DNA of 64,000 nucleotides from assembly GCF_022682495.2 (NCBI RefSeq), contig NC_071388.1, forward strand, positions 80,911,073-80,975,072, read 5' to 3'. The notes beneath the pieces are model-generated. The model was not told the DNA's origin and did not search any database. It saw only the letters and a list, made by a program, of their open reading frames with translations. Origin of the DNA: Desmodus rotundus. Lineage: Eukaryota; Chordata; Mammalia; Chiroptera; Phyllostomidae. This document shows, piece after piece, positions 31,330 through 41,860 of the stretch (position 1 is the stretch's first letter; each line of letters opens with the position of its first letter). The position numbers were made by a program, and so were the translations under genes.

Positions 31330-34300
31330 CAAACCATTTTCAAGCTTTGGTATTGCACATAACTCTATTGATTCCTGGGAAATGATGTGAATGTTGTCTC
31401 TGACTATGAGAACATTAAAAAGCCCCTGAAGATCCTGTACAGCAAGTACCATGCACCCATATTGAAAGGACTCTCCTCTGAGACAAGCTAGATATTCAAG
31501 AACTCTTTAGGAGATCATTGTAGACTGGTAATTGGACATGGCTGAAAAGGTTTTATCAAAGATATTGATCAGAAGTGCAAGAGGAAGAAAAAGAGCAAAG
31601 AGCATTGGTGACAGATGGCTATTCTTTCCAAGTGTTTATATCCCAGTATCAATGGTGATGGAGCTGCTCAGCCCATGCTATCTGCTGCAGCAGGAATTGT
31701 CTAATTCATATCAGACAGATGACTCGAACGGGGACCGTCCCCTTTGAAATGCCTTCTTCCATTTCTGAAGACCCCAGTGCTTCCAGGCAGGAAAGGGAGC
31801 CTTTTGAACCCTTGTACACATCGGGGCATGTGGCCTCAGCAACCAAAGAACAAAACCTGACTACTCCGTGATGGGAAGAATAGTCGAGATCTTAAAGATG
31901 ACTTTGTTCAGAATATTTTATGGACATTTGAAGATATTCATGGCGCCACCGTGCCTACATTTGGAAGAGGCAGAAATCCAGCAGTCAGCTTACATCTCAG
32001 GGATAACAGCAAACCAATTCCTGTGTTAAATGGAATTGACTATTGGTTGGGTAATTTTATATGCAATCTACCAGAGTTTGTGCTGGGTTTCCATGTAAGT
32101 GGAATTGTACAGAAGTATGAAATGGTAAAGACAGAAGAGATTCCCGATTTGGAAAACTCAATTTTTCTACTAATGTCATAAAAGACATTGCACAGAATCT
32201 AACTCTACCAAAGAAGGACACACCTATTGGCTATTTAAAGCAAGTGGCAGTGATACAGTAAAGCTCCACAATCTCACTACTCTTTGTGAACAAACTGAAG
32301 ACAAATACCGAAACCCATTCACAAAGCCAGTGGCTATTCTCTTATATAAGGATGCTTACAACGTGATCATGAAGAAGAATCAAAATAAGAAACACTATGG
32401 GCCTATCTTAACTGTGTTAAACTGTTAGACAAAAGCAGACACCCTCAAAATAGTGCTCAGCGGATTACATGCTTTCAGAATTTTTCAACTGGATGAACCT
32501 AAAAAAGAAGAAAGTTCAGAATCTCCTTTAAATGAAAATTCTGGTGAAAGTTGTAGTGAAGAGGAGGAGATGCCAGACAGTGATGAAAACGGGTTCTGTA
32601 GCAGCAGTTCCTATCCTCTAGATGACAACAAAGCAGTAGCTATAATTAAGTCTGTGGGAGAATTGTCAGAAAATTGTTCCAGAAAAATACAAATCCATTC
32701 ATCAACTCAGATCCAGCTGAGTCTTTCCAGTTTGCCATGGCACAGAAGAACACTGTAGACGTGGGCTTGGCTATGTTCTGGAGGGTTCAAAATCTGTGGA
32801 TAGCAGCAGTAACAAAAAAAGCCACCTCCCTATGGCTGACCCCAACACCCAAATCCCATTAAAATATGGAGGTGAATCCACAAGGGGTGATTCCTGAGGG
32901 TCTGGAGAAGCAGAGGGCTTTGGGTTTTTTTTGACACAACTGGCTCCCTACAGAAGGGTAATTATCGCAGTCAATCTGGAATGACCCCTGGTTCTTGGCA
33001 ACATAAACTAAGACTCCATTTGATTCTCTCACGTTATCAAAGGTCTATAATGTTTTTTCTAATGCTTCCATGAATCTTCAGAAATGTGGAAGAGTGTTAC
33101 AATACATTAAATTAGCTTTGCAGAGCCACAACACTTACTACTGCCTCTGCACCGATAAGCTTTCTAAAATGCTGCTGTTTCTTTCTTAATATTTGATACT
33201 CTGTGGTGATATCCAGCTGATGCTGGCCCAGGATGCAAACAACAGAGCAGCACCCTTTTAGGAGTTTAATTACCAAATAAAAGAAGATCAGGAGATAGTA
33301 CACAGCCCATACAGAACATCTGGGTGTCAAAGATTTGCCAGTGCAACTGATTTGTCTACAGACTTAAAAGTCAACTTTCAGTCCATTGTAAATATTATCA
33401 GGCTGCTAATGAAATCTTTCAATGTAGTGACTTAAAAAACCAACACCCAGAACGCTGTGTACAAGTATAGAATGGGTGATATTAGAAATGAAATCATTGC
33501 ATTTTATATGAATCAGGCTCCTGTGTTACAGAGTGAGAGAGTGGTGAGCAAAAGTGTGTCTACTGCAGAGCAACTATGGTAAAAAAAAGATTTTCTTGTT
33601 TTGAAAAACGAGTTGACAACTTTGAGTCATTTGAGGAGGCTACAAATGTTGCCCTTTTATTATGTAACATGGGAAGACTCATGCAAATTTGTGCACAGGA
33701 GCACTGTGGCACAGGTGACGAATTTAACCATAAATTCTTCACCAGAAGAAGGTTTGTATTATAATAATGCTGTCAATTACTATTTGAAAGCTCTGAAGTC
33801 CATGGGAACATGAGACATACACCCCGCTGCCTGGGATTCAGTGAACTAGTTGTTCACCACTTAATTCACTGTGGCCACACGGCTACAACTCTTATGCTCT
33901 GTTATTCAGAGAAGGTCAAGAGCAGATTGGGAAAAGAAGTCAGTGAGGCTATGATGAAGTCCCTAAGACACTGCGACGTGGACTCGGTGGCTGCCCGGCA
34001 GCCCCTTTGTCAGTAACGAGCTGCAACCAACAGGCTGCAGCTAACAGGCTGGCGTCCACGTGCCACTCGTCCGAGGAATCAGGTTGGTGATGTGCACCTC
34101 AGGAAGCAGACCCGGGTGCTGGCCGATCTACATTACAACACAGCCGTGAAGCTTGTCCAGCCCCAGAAATAAACGCCATGTGAACACGCTCAGAGTGCAG
34201 TTAAAAAGAGTAGCATTTGCATAATTTCAGATGACTGCTCAGAGTAGCAATGTTGGAAAATTAAAAACACTATCTGTGGCTCCTGATACACTGGTGAGTA

Positions 34301-35100
34301 CTAAACATGCATTCCAAATAATCAGAAAGAAGCCTATAGACTCAAGGAATCGGACCAGCCTGAGTGATAACACCACTCCAGCTGCCGATTCTGCCCCTAC
34401 TCTGAATGGAGAAGTGCTCAAACTCCTCGGTATGTTTGAGTCGTGGCTGTGATTCCTGCTCCTTCAGTCCATCAAGCTGCTGTCTCCAACCAAAAAGAAA
34501 ACAAGCAAGGACATGGAAGAAGATGTAGACTTCAAAACCAACAAGCAAATTTACTGCCAGCTTTTGAGAGCTACCGTTAACAAAAACAAGTCTTTTGGAA
34601 AGAATCGTCCTTCTCATCCACTTGCCGGACCAGCTTGCTCAGGGCAGCGCCGTTCAGAGGCTCACACCATGGCTGCATCCATCAGTGCCGTCAGTGCCTC
34701 CTGTCCTTGGGGGTCAGTGTGTCCACTCACTGCTCCGTTTAATTAAATACGTGGGAAATACCCACTTCCAACAGGCACCACAGTGGAAATTTGAGGTTCT
34801 CATTTCCCATGACAAGACAGGTCATGACCAAGCTCTTTGGATTCTTCACTAAAGATGCTAAAATCAGAATCAGACTTAAAGCTCCCTCTTTCTTTGAGAA
34901 GTGTGTGGTACCCCAATATTAGCAGACTTGCTGTGATGCAGTTACACTTTTAAGTATTTTTGAAGTTTGTTAAGCTACACGGATTTAAGACAATTAATTC
35001 GGATAAATGTTACCTTGGGTCAAGGGGAATTTTATCCAAGTGACTTTAGTGGTTAAAGTGCGTTAAATCTACAATATTTCCTTCTAAATGGCACAGAAAG
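31330..35100 (+). pseudogene. EDRF1: EDRF1 processed pseudogene, left (longer) copy
   Basis: A retrocopy of the mRNA for erythroid differentiation-related factor 1, a large TPR-containing protein. In order it shows sequence like the parent: 'SFGIAHNSIDSW' (31,338), 'NILWTFEDIHG' (about 31,912), 'NGIDYWLGNFICNLPE' (about 32,030), 'NPFTKPVAILLYKDAYN' (about 32,310), 'EEEEMPDSDENGFCSSSS' (about 32,560), 'FSCFEKRVDNFESFEEATN' (about 33,590), 'EVSEAMMKSLRHCDVDSV' (about 33,935) and 'SSNVGKLKTLS' (about 34,243). No introns interrupt what is a multi-exon gene. The 5' part of the message is missing and many stops and frameshifts break the frame. The part after 34,549, including the likely 3' UTR, lies in the spacer and has no mirror. 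The 3' end is approximate and no clear poly(A) was seen. Confidence 0.88.
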
Positions 35101-35115
35101 ATGCCACTTAAAGGT

Positions 35116-35990
35116 GAGATCATTGGAACTGAAGAGCATTATGCTAAGTGAAATAAGCCGGGTGGTTCCCTTTTCATTTTGATGGTGGTTTCTTTAGCTG
35201 TGCAGAAGCTTTTTATTTTGATTAAGTCCCATTTGTTCATTTTTTCCTTTATTTCCCTTGTCCTAGGAGATACATTGGCAAGAACATTATTATATAGGAT
35301 ATCTGAAATTTTACTGCCTATGTTTTCTGATAGGACTTTATGGTATCGTGACTTGTATTTAAATTTGTTATACATTCTGAGTTTATTCTGGGGTATGGTG
35401 TAAGTTAGTGGTCTAGTTTAGTTTAGTTTAATTTAGGTTTGTTTTTTTTTTTGCATGTACCATTCCAGTTCTCCCAACACCACTTATTAAACAGAACTAT
35501 TTTTCTTTACTCTTCTGTATGCTCATGGCTCCTTTGTCAAATATTAATTGATCATAGAGACTTGGGTTTATTTCTGGGCTCTCTATTCTGTTCCATTGAT
35601 CTATGTGTCTGTTCTTATGCCAGTACCAAACTGTTTTGATTACAGTGGACTTGGAGTATAGTTTGATATCAGGTATTGTGATCCCTCCAACTTTATTCTT
35701 CTTTTCAAGATTACTGAGGCTATTTGAGGCCTTTTTTAGTTCCATATAAATTTTTGGAGTATATGTTCTAGATCAGTGAAACATGCCATTGGTATATTAT
35801 AGGAATTGTGTTGAGTCTATAGATTGCTTTGGGTAGTGTGGACATTTTAATGATGTTAATTCTTCCAATCCATGAACATGGTATACGCTTCCATTTATTT
35901 GTATCTTCCTCAATTTCTTTCTTCAGTGTTCTATAGTTTTCCAAGTATAGGTGTTTTACCTCCTCAGTTAAATTTATTTATAGGTATTTT
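35116..35990 (-). mobile_element. LINE-1 ORF2 fragment with short opposed piece
   Basis: 35,116-35,163 is a plus-strand L1 scrap ('gagcattatgctaagtgaaa'). From 35,164 the strand switches and minus-strand ORF2 continues: '[17 protein letters not shown]' (about 35,250), 'KFKYKSRYHKVLSENIGSKI' (about 35,370), '[16 protein letters not shown]' (about 35,690). The part 35,164-35,490 closely matches 11,308-11,626, with about 13 substitutions plus one variable T/G patch over 310 bp by eye. Confidence 0.82.
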
Positions 35991-36655
35991 ATTTTTACTT
36001 ACAAAAGTCATATCCCATCCAAGTTCCACTCTCTAAATATGATCCAACTGTTTAGGCTTATACTTTGTCCTGACAGTAATAGAAAATAGAGGACATGTTC
36101 CTTAGTTCCAAGGAACTTTGAATCTTGTTGAAGAAGACAAATAGCACTACCTAAGTGACTTGAAGCCAAAGATAAAGAATGAGTGTAAGGCTAATTGTGT
36201 TTCTACTGCTCTAGCTAAGCATTCTCCATGCACTTGCTGATTAATGGAAAAACTCTGTGTCTCCTTTAACTCTAAACAAACCTATAAAAGTTCATAGCCA
36301 GCAATAGAGGTTGACCAGGATGCCTGCTGTTATTATGTCTGAAAAAATTCTAAAGTTTCCTCCTCAGCTATACGTATAGTTTGCAGAAATAGAGCTGGGG
36401 TAAGAAAAAGTCCTTATTTATCTTCTTTTAGTTTCTCCCTGTGCAAGGTCCAAATCCTATCCAAATGACTGGTTGCTTGGAGCCATACATCTACCTCCTT
36501 ATTACCTGTGCAGACAATGGAATATGAAAGCATGAAAGGATAAGGCCACATGAGTGGGTATTATGGAAATATATTAATTGTAGTCATTATTTTTAATAAG
36601 ACTTAGGTGTATCAGATTCATAGTATTGGGCATAATGTTTTTACTGCAACAAAAA
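35991..36655. other. Unique DNA inside spacer
   Basis: AT-rich, no gene or recognised repeat. It splits two minus-strand L1 fragments of a similar family, so it may be the target DNA between two insertions. Confidence 0.5.
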
Positions 36656-37120
36656 TATATCCTGAAGCATAAGCAGTTTTAAAATTCTTCCTAGTTTCTC
36701 TTTCTGACTTTCATTGTTAGTGTACAAATATGCCATCAATTTCTGAATATTGACTTTGTATCCTGCTGTTTTGCCAAATTCACTTATTAAGTTGAGTAGA
36801 TTTTTGGTGGAGACTAAAGGGTTTTCTATGTATACTATCATGTCATCTGCACATAATGACAGTTTTACTTTTTCCTTTCCAATTTGGATGCCTTTTATTT
36901 CTTTTTCTTGTCTGATCTCTGTGGCTAGAACCTCTAGTACTATATTGAATAAGAGAAGTGAAAGCAGACACCTTTGTCTTTTTCCAGATCTTAAAGGAAA
37001 AGGTTTTAGTTTTTGCCCATTCAGTATCCTGTCAGCTGTAGGTTTCTCATATATGGCTTTTCTTATGTTGAGGAATGCTCCCTCTATTCCCACTTTGCTG
37101 AGCGTTGTTATCATAAGCAC
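36656..37120 (-). mobile_element. LINE-1 RT-domain fragment
   Basis: Minus-strand frame of 159 codons with '[20 protein letters not shown]', '[17 protein letters not shown]' (a decayed '[12 protein letters not shown]' motif), '[15 protein letters not shown]' (the RT active-site box, with FADD changed to CADD) and '[14 protein letters not shown]'. It is a clear L1 RT domain, truncated on both sides. Confidence 0.9.
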
Positions 37121-37920
37121 TTAAAAGTATACATTTTCTTCTAGCACTGATTTAATGGCATTACACACATTTTGATATATTGTGTTTTCATTGTTTAATT
37201 CAAATTTTATTCTAGTTTTCATTGTTAATTTTTTCATGCATGGCTTTTTAGGAGTGCCTTGGTATTTACAAGTATTGTAATTTGTCTAGATATCTTATTA
37301 TTTTTTTCTAATTTAACTTTATTGTGATTAAAAACATATCCTGTATAATCTTATTTCTCTTAAATTATTGGGGAGGTATAATGGTCCAGCATATGATTAT
37401 CTCAGTGATAATCATGTGCACTTCTAAAGAATATAGTTCCTGTGAATGTTAATTGTATTGTTCTATAAACATCAGTTACATCAAGAAGATTGATAATGTT
37501 TTTCAGATTTTATCTCTGTTAACTAAAGTTTTGTCTAGTTCTTCTTTACCTTATTGAGTGGGGGGTGTTAAAATCTTCAACAAAGATAATAGGTTTATCT
37601 GTTTTACACTTTTATTAAATCAGTTCTTTTCCATTATTTTGAATGTGTATTATTAGGAGAATACACAGTTAGAGCTATTATGTCTTTATGACAAATTGAT
37701 CTCTTTATTACTATAAAATGCTTCTTTTTGTTTCTGGTAATATTCTTTGTTTTACTATCTAGTGTTCTTATATTAATGTAGTTACTCCAGTTTCTTATGG
37801 TTACTCTGTTCATGGTATATATTTTTTCTTTTTAAAAGTATTTTAATATATAGCTATCTGTATATTTAAAGTAAACTTCTTGTACACAATATAGAGTTGG
37901 GTCTTGCTTTTTCCTTTTTT
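37121..37920 (-). mobile_element. Ancient L1 ORF2 remnant
   Basis: Minus-strand sequence keeps the feel of the L1 endonuclease-RT linker: 'gataatcatgtgcacttcta', 'gttctataaacatcagttac' and 'gggggtgttaaaatcttcaa' parallel 4,730-4,980 of the full L1. No open frame remains. Confidence 0.65.
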
Positions 37921-38520
37921 AAAATCATTATTATTGAAATATAATTTACATTTAATTAAATGCACCTATTTTAAATATACATACAATTGAATAAAATTTG
38001 ACAAATTTTGACCCATGTAACTACTAGCACATTCAAGATATAGAACATTTCCATCACCCTAAACTTTCTCCTACCACTTCTTAGTAATTACCACTTCTTA
38101 GTAATTCTCACTTTCTGCTACTACAGATAAGTTTGACCTTTTGTAGAATTTTGCATAAATGGAATCATACAGTACATAATGTTTTGAGTCTGGCTTTTTT
38201 CACTCACCATAACTGTTCTAAGATTCATTTATGTTGTTGCATGTATCATAGTTCATTTCTTTTTATTGCAAGCTAGTATTGTATTCTATGGTTTTAGCAG
38301 TTTATTGATCTGTTCACCTGCTCATGGACATTAACACTATCATTGGTTTTGTATTAGTCATAACAAAATAGCCAAGAACAATGTACAAGTCTTTGGGAGG
38401 ACATATATTTTCATTTCTTTAGGAAAATAATTTGAATTGTTGGGTCAAGATGATAAAATACGTGCTAATAAAATGTCAAACATTTTTTGATAATTGCATC
38501 ACTTTACATTCCTCCAAGCA
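37921..38520 (-). mobile_element. Old L1 3' end (L1M-like)
   Basis: The text 'attattattgaaatataatt', 'atatagaacatttccatcac', 'ataaatggaatcatacagta' and 'tttatgttgttgcatgtatc' follows the old L1M 3' UTR and ORF2 end on the minus strand. A short local repeat 'accacttcttagtaatt' occurs twice near 38,070-38,110. Confidence 0.7.
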
Positions 38521-38631
38521 AAGTATGAGAATTTCACATACATCCCCTGTCCTCACTGTCCCCTCCCCACTCCCCCCTGTCCATTGTTAGATTGTTCTTA
38601 ACTTTAATGTCTCTGGTTATATTTTGTTTCC
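38521..38631 (-). mobile_element. Young L1 3' UTR scrap at inner right junction
   Basis: 'tgtcccctccccactccccc', 'attgttagattgttcttaac' and 'ctctggttatattttgttt' match the L1 3' UTR seen at 1,500-1,570 and 44,820-44,890. L1 homology ends at about 38,629 and the EDRF1-pseudogene arm begins at 38,632. Confidence 0.85.
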
Positions 38632-41600
38632 TTTGCTTGTTGGTTTTGAAGTCTACATCTTCTTCCATGTCCTTGCTTGTTTTCTTTTTGGTTGGAGACA
38701 GCAGCTTGATGGACTGAAGGAGCAGGAATCACAGCCACGACTCAAACATACCGAGGAGTTTGAGCACTTCTCCATTCAGAGTAGGGGCAGAATCGGCAGC
38801 TGGAGTGGTGTTATCACTCAGGCTGGTCCGATTCCTTGAGTCTATAGGCTTCTTTCTGATTATTTGGAATGCATGTTTAGTACTCACCAGTGTATCAGGA
38901 GCCACAGATAGTGTTTTTAATTTTCCAACATTGCTACTCTGAGCAGTCATCTGAAATTATGCAAATGCTACTCTTTTTAACTGCACTCTGAGCGTGTTCA
39001 CATGGCGTTTATTTCTGGGGCTGGACAAGCTTCACGGCTGTGTTGTAATGTAGATCGGCCAGCACCCGGGTCTGCTTCCTGAGGTGCACATCACCAACCT
39101 GATTCCTCGGACGAGTGGCACGTGGACGCCAGCCTGTTAGCTGCAGCCTGTTGGTTGCAGCTCGTTACTGACAAAGGGGCTGCCGGGCAGCCACCGAGTC
39201 CACGTCGCAGTGTCTTAGGGACTTCATCATAGCCTCACTGACTTCTTTTCCCAATCTGCTCTTGACCTTCTCTGAATAACAGAGCATAAGAGTTGTAGCC
39301 GTGTGGCCACAGTGAATTAAGTGGTGAACAACTAGTTCACTGAATCCCAGGCAGCGGGGTGTATGTCTCATGTTCCCATGGACTTCAGAGCTTTCAAATA
39401 GTAATTGACAGCATTATTATAATACAAACCTTCTTCTGGTGAAGAATTTATGGTTAAATTCGTCACCTGTGCCACAGTGCTCCTGTGCACAAATTTGCAT
39501 GAGTCTTCCCATGTTACATAATAAAAGGGCAACATTTGTAGCCTCCTCAAATGACTCAAAGTTGTCAACTCGTTTTTCAAAACAAGAAAATCTTTTTTTT
39601 CACCATAGTTGCTCTGCAGTAGACACACTTTTGCTCACCACTCTCTCACTCTGTAACACAGGAGCCTGATTCATATAAAATGCAATGATTTCATTTCTAA
39701 TATCACCCATTCTATACTTGTACACAGCGTTCTGGGTGTTGGTTTTTTAAGTCACTACATTGAAAGATTTCATTAGCAGCCTGATAATATTTACAATGGA
39801 CTGAAAGTTGACTTTTAAGTCTGTAGACAAATCAGTTGCACTGGCAAATCTTTGACACCCAGATGTTCTGTATGGGCTGTGTACTATCTCCTGATCTTCT
39901 TTTATTTGGTAATTAAACTCCTAAAAGGGTGCTGCTCTGTTGTTTGCATCCTGGGCCAGCATCAGCTGGATATCACCACAGAGTATCAAATATTAAGAAA
40001 GAAACAGCAGCATTTTAGAAAGCTTATCGGTGCAGAGGCAGTAGTAAGTGTTGTGGCTCTGCAAAGCTAATTTAATGTATTGTAACACTCTTCCACATTT
40101 CTGAAGATTCATGGAAGCATTAGAAAAAACATTATAGACCTTTGATAACGTGAGAGAATCAAATGGAGTCTTAGTTTATGTTGCCAAGAACCAGGGGTCA
40201 TTCCAGATTGACTGCGATAATTACCCTTCTGTAGGGAGCCAGTTGTGTCAAAAAAAACCCAAAGCCCTCTGCTTCTCCAGACCCTCAGGAATCACCCCTT
40301 GTGGATTCACCTCCATATTTTAATGGGATTTGGGTGTTGGGGTCAGCCATAGGGAGGTGGCTTTTTTTGTTACTGCTGCTATCCACAGATTTTGAACCCT
40401 CCAGAACATAGCCAAGCCCACGTCTACAGTGTTCTTCTGTGCCATGGCAAACTGGAAAGACTCAGCTGGATCTGAGTTGATGAATGGATTTGTATTTTTC
40501 TGGAACAATTTTCTGACAATTCTCCCACAGACTTAATTATAGCTACTGCTTTGTTGTCATCTAGAGGATAGGAACTGCTGCTACAGAACCCGTTTTCATC
40601 ACTGTCTGGCATCTCCTCCTCTTCACTACAACTTTCACCAGAATTTTCATTTAAAGGAGATTCTGAACTTTCTTCTTTTTTAGGTTCATCCAGTTGAAAA
40701 ATTCTGAAAGCATGTAATCCGCTGAGCACTATTTTGAGGGTGTCTGCTTTTGTCTAACAGTTTAACACAGTTAAGATAGGCCCATAGTGTTTCTTATTTT
40801 GATTCTTCTTCATGATCACGTTGTAAGCATCCTTATATAAGAGAATAGCCACTGGCTTTGTGAATGGGTTTCGGTATTTGTCTTCAGTTTGTTCACAAAG
40901 AGTAGTGAGATTGTGGAGCTTTACTGTATCACTGCCACTTGCTTTAAATAGCCAATAGGTGTGTCCTTCTTTGGTAGAGTTAGATTCTGTGCAATGTCTT
41001 TTATGACATTAGTAGAAAAATTGAGTTTTCCAAATCGGGAATCTCTTCTGTCTTTACCATTTCATACTTCTGTACAATTCCACTTACATGGAAACCCAGC
41101 ACAAACTCTGGTAGATTGCATATAAAATTACCCAACCAATAGTCAATTCCATTTAACACAGGAATTGGTTTGCTGTTATCCCTGAGATGTAAGCTGACTG
41201 CTGGATTTCTGCCTCTTCCAAATGTAGGCACGGTGGCGCCATGAATATCTTCAAATGTCCATAAAATATTCTGAACAAAGTCATCTTTAAGATCTCGACT
41301 ATTCTTCCCATCACGGAGTAGTCAGGTTTTGTTCTTTGGTTGCTGAGGCCACATGCCCCGATGTGTACAAGGGTTCAAAAGGCTCCCTTTCCTGCCTGGA
41401 AGCACTGGGGTCTTCAGAAATGGAAGAAGGCATTTCAAAGGGGACGGTCCCCGTTCGAGTCATCTGTCTGATATGAATTAGACAATTCCTGCTGCAGCAG
41501 ATAGCATGGGCTGAGCAGCTCCATCACCATTGATACTGGGATATAAACACTTGGAAAGAATAGCCATCTGTCACCAATGCTCTTTGCTCTTTTTCTTCCT

Positions 41601-41850
41601 CTTGCACTTCTGATCAATATCTTTGATAAAACCTTTTCAGCCATGTCCAATTACCAGTCTACAATGATCTCCTAAAGAGTTCTTGAATATCTAGCTTGTC
41701 TCAGAGGAGAGTCCTTTCAATATGGGTGCATGGTACTTGCTGTACAGGATCTTCAGGGGCTTTTTAATGTTCTCATAGTCAGAGACAACATTCACATCAT
41801 TTCCCAGGAATCAATAGAGTTATGTGCAATACCAAAGCTTGAAAATGGTT
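38632..41850 (-). pseudogene. EDRF1: EDRF1 processed pseudogene, right (truncated) copy
   Basis: Mirror of the left copy, running from about 41,850 down to 38,632, where it is cut by the inner palindrome junction. It lacks the 3' part that the left copy has at 34,550-35,100. It shares the same stops and frameshifts, so the retrocopy had already decayed before it was duplicated. Landmarks: 'EEEEMPDSDENG' near 40,620, 'NGIDYWLGNFICN' near 41,150, 'KNELTTLSHLRRL' near 39,580. Confidence 0.88.
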
Positions 41851-41860
41851 TGCTTGAAAT

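Larger units (their letters stand above)
11627..34549 (+). repeat. Left arm of giant inverted repeat
   Basis: This 22.9-kb arm is the reverse complement of 38,632-59,698. Paired coordinates sum to 73,181-73,182 between about 22.3 and 34.5 kb, to 73,177-73,179 at 20-21 kb, and to 71,314-71,325 between 11.6 and 17.0 kb. The jump of about 1.86 kb is the HAL1 at 17,678-19,527, found only here. The outer end is fixed by 'caaacttg' at 11,627 against 'caagtttg' ending at 59,698. The inner end is fixed by 'acaagcaaa' ending at 34,549 against 'tttgcttgt' starting at 38,632. Confidence 0.97.
34550..38631. other. Palindrome spacer (unique centre)
   Basis: A 4,082-bp segment with no mirror. Left to right: the 3' end of the EDRF1 pseudogene (to about 35,100), L1 pieces 35,116-35,990, unique AT-rich DNA 35,991-36,655, L1 RT fragment 36,656-37,120, old L1 text 37,121-38,520, and a young L1 3' fragment ending at the right junction. 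No gene and no CpG-rich stretch seen. Confidence 0.9.

Noticed and set aside
32453..32758. Acidic 101-codon frame as a possible expressed short gene
   Set aside because: It is a surviving piece of the EDRF1 retropseudogene, bounded by frameshifts shared with the other arm.
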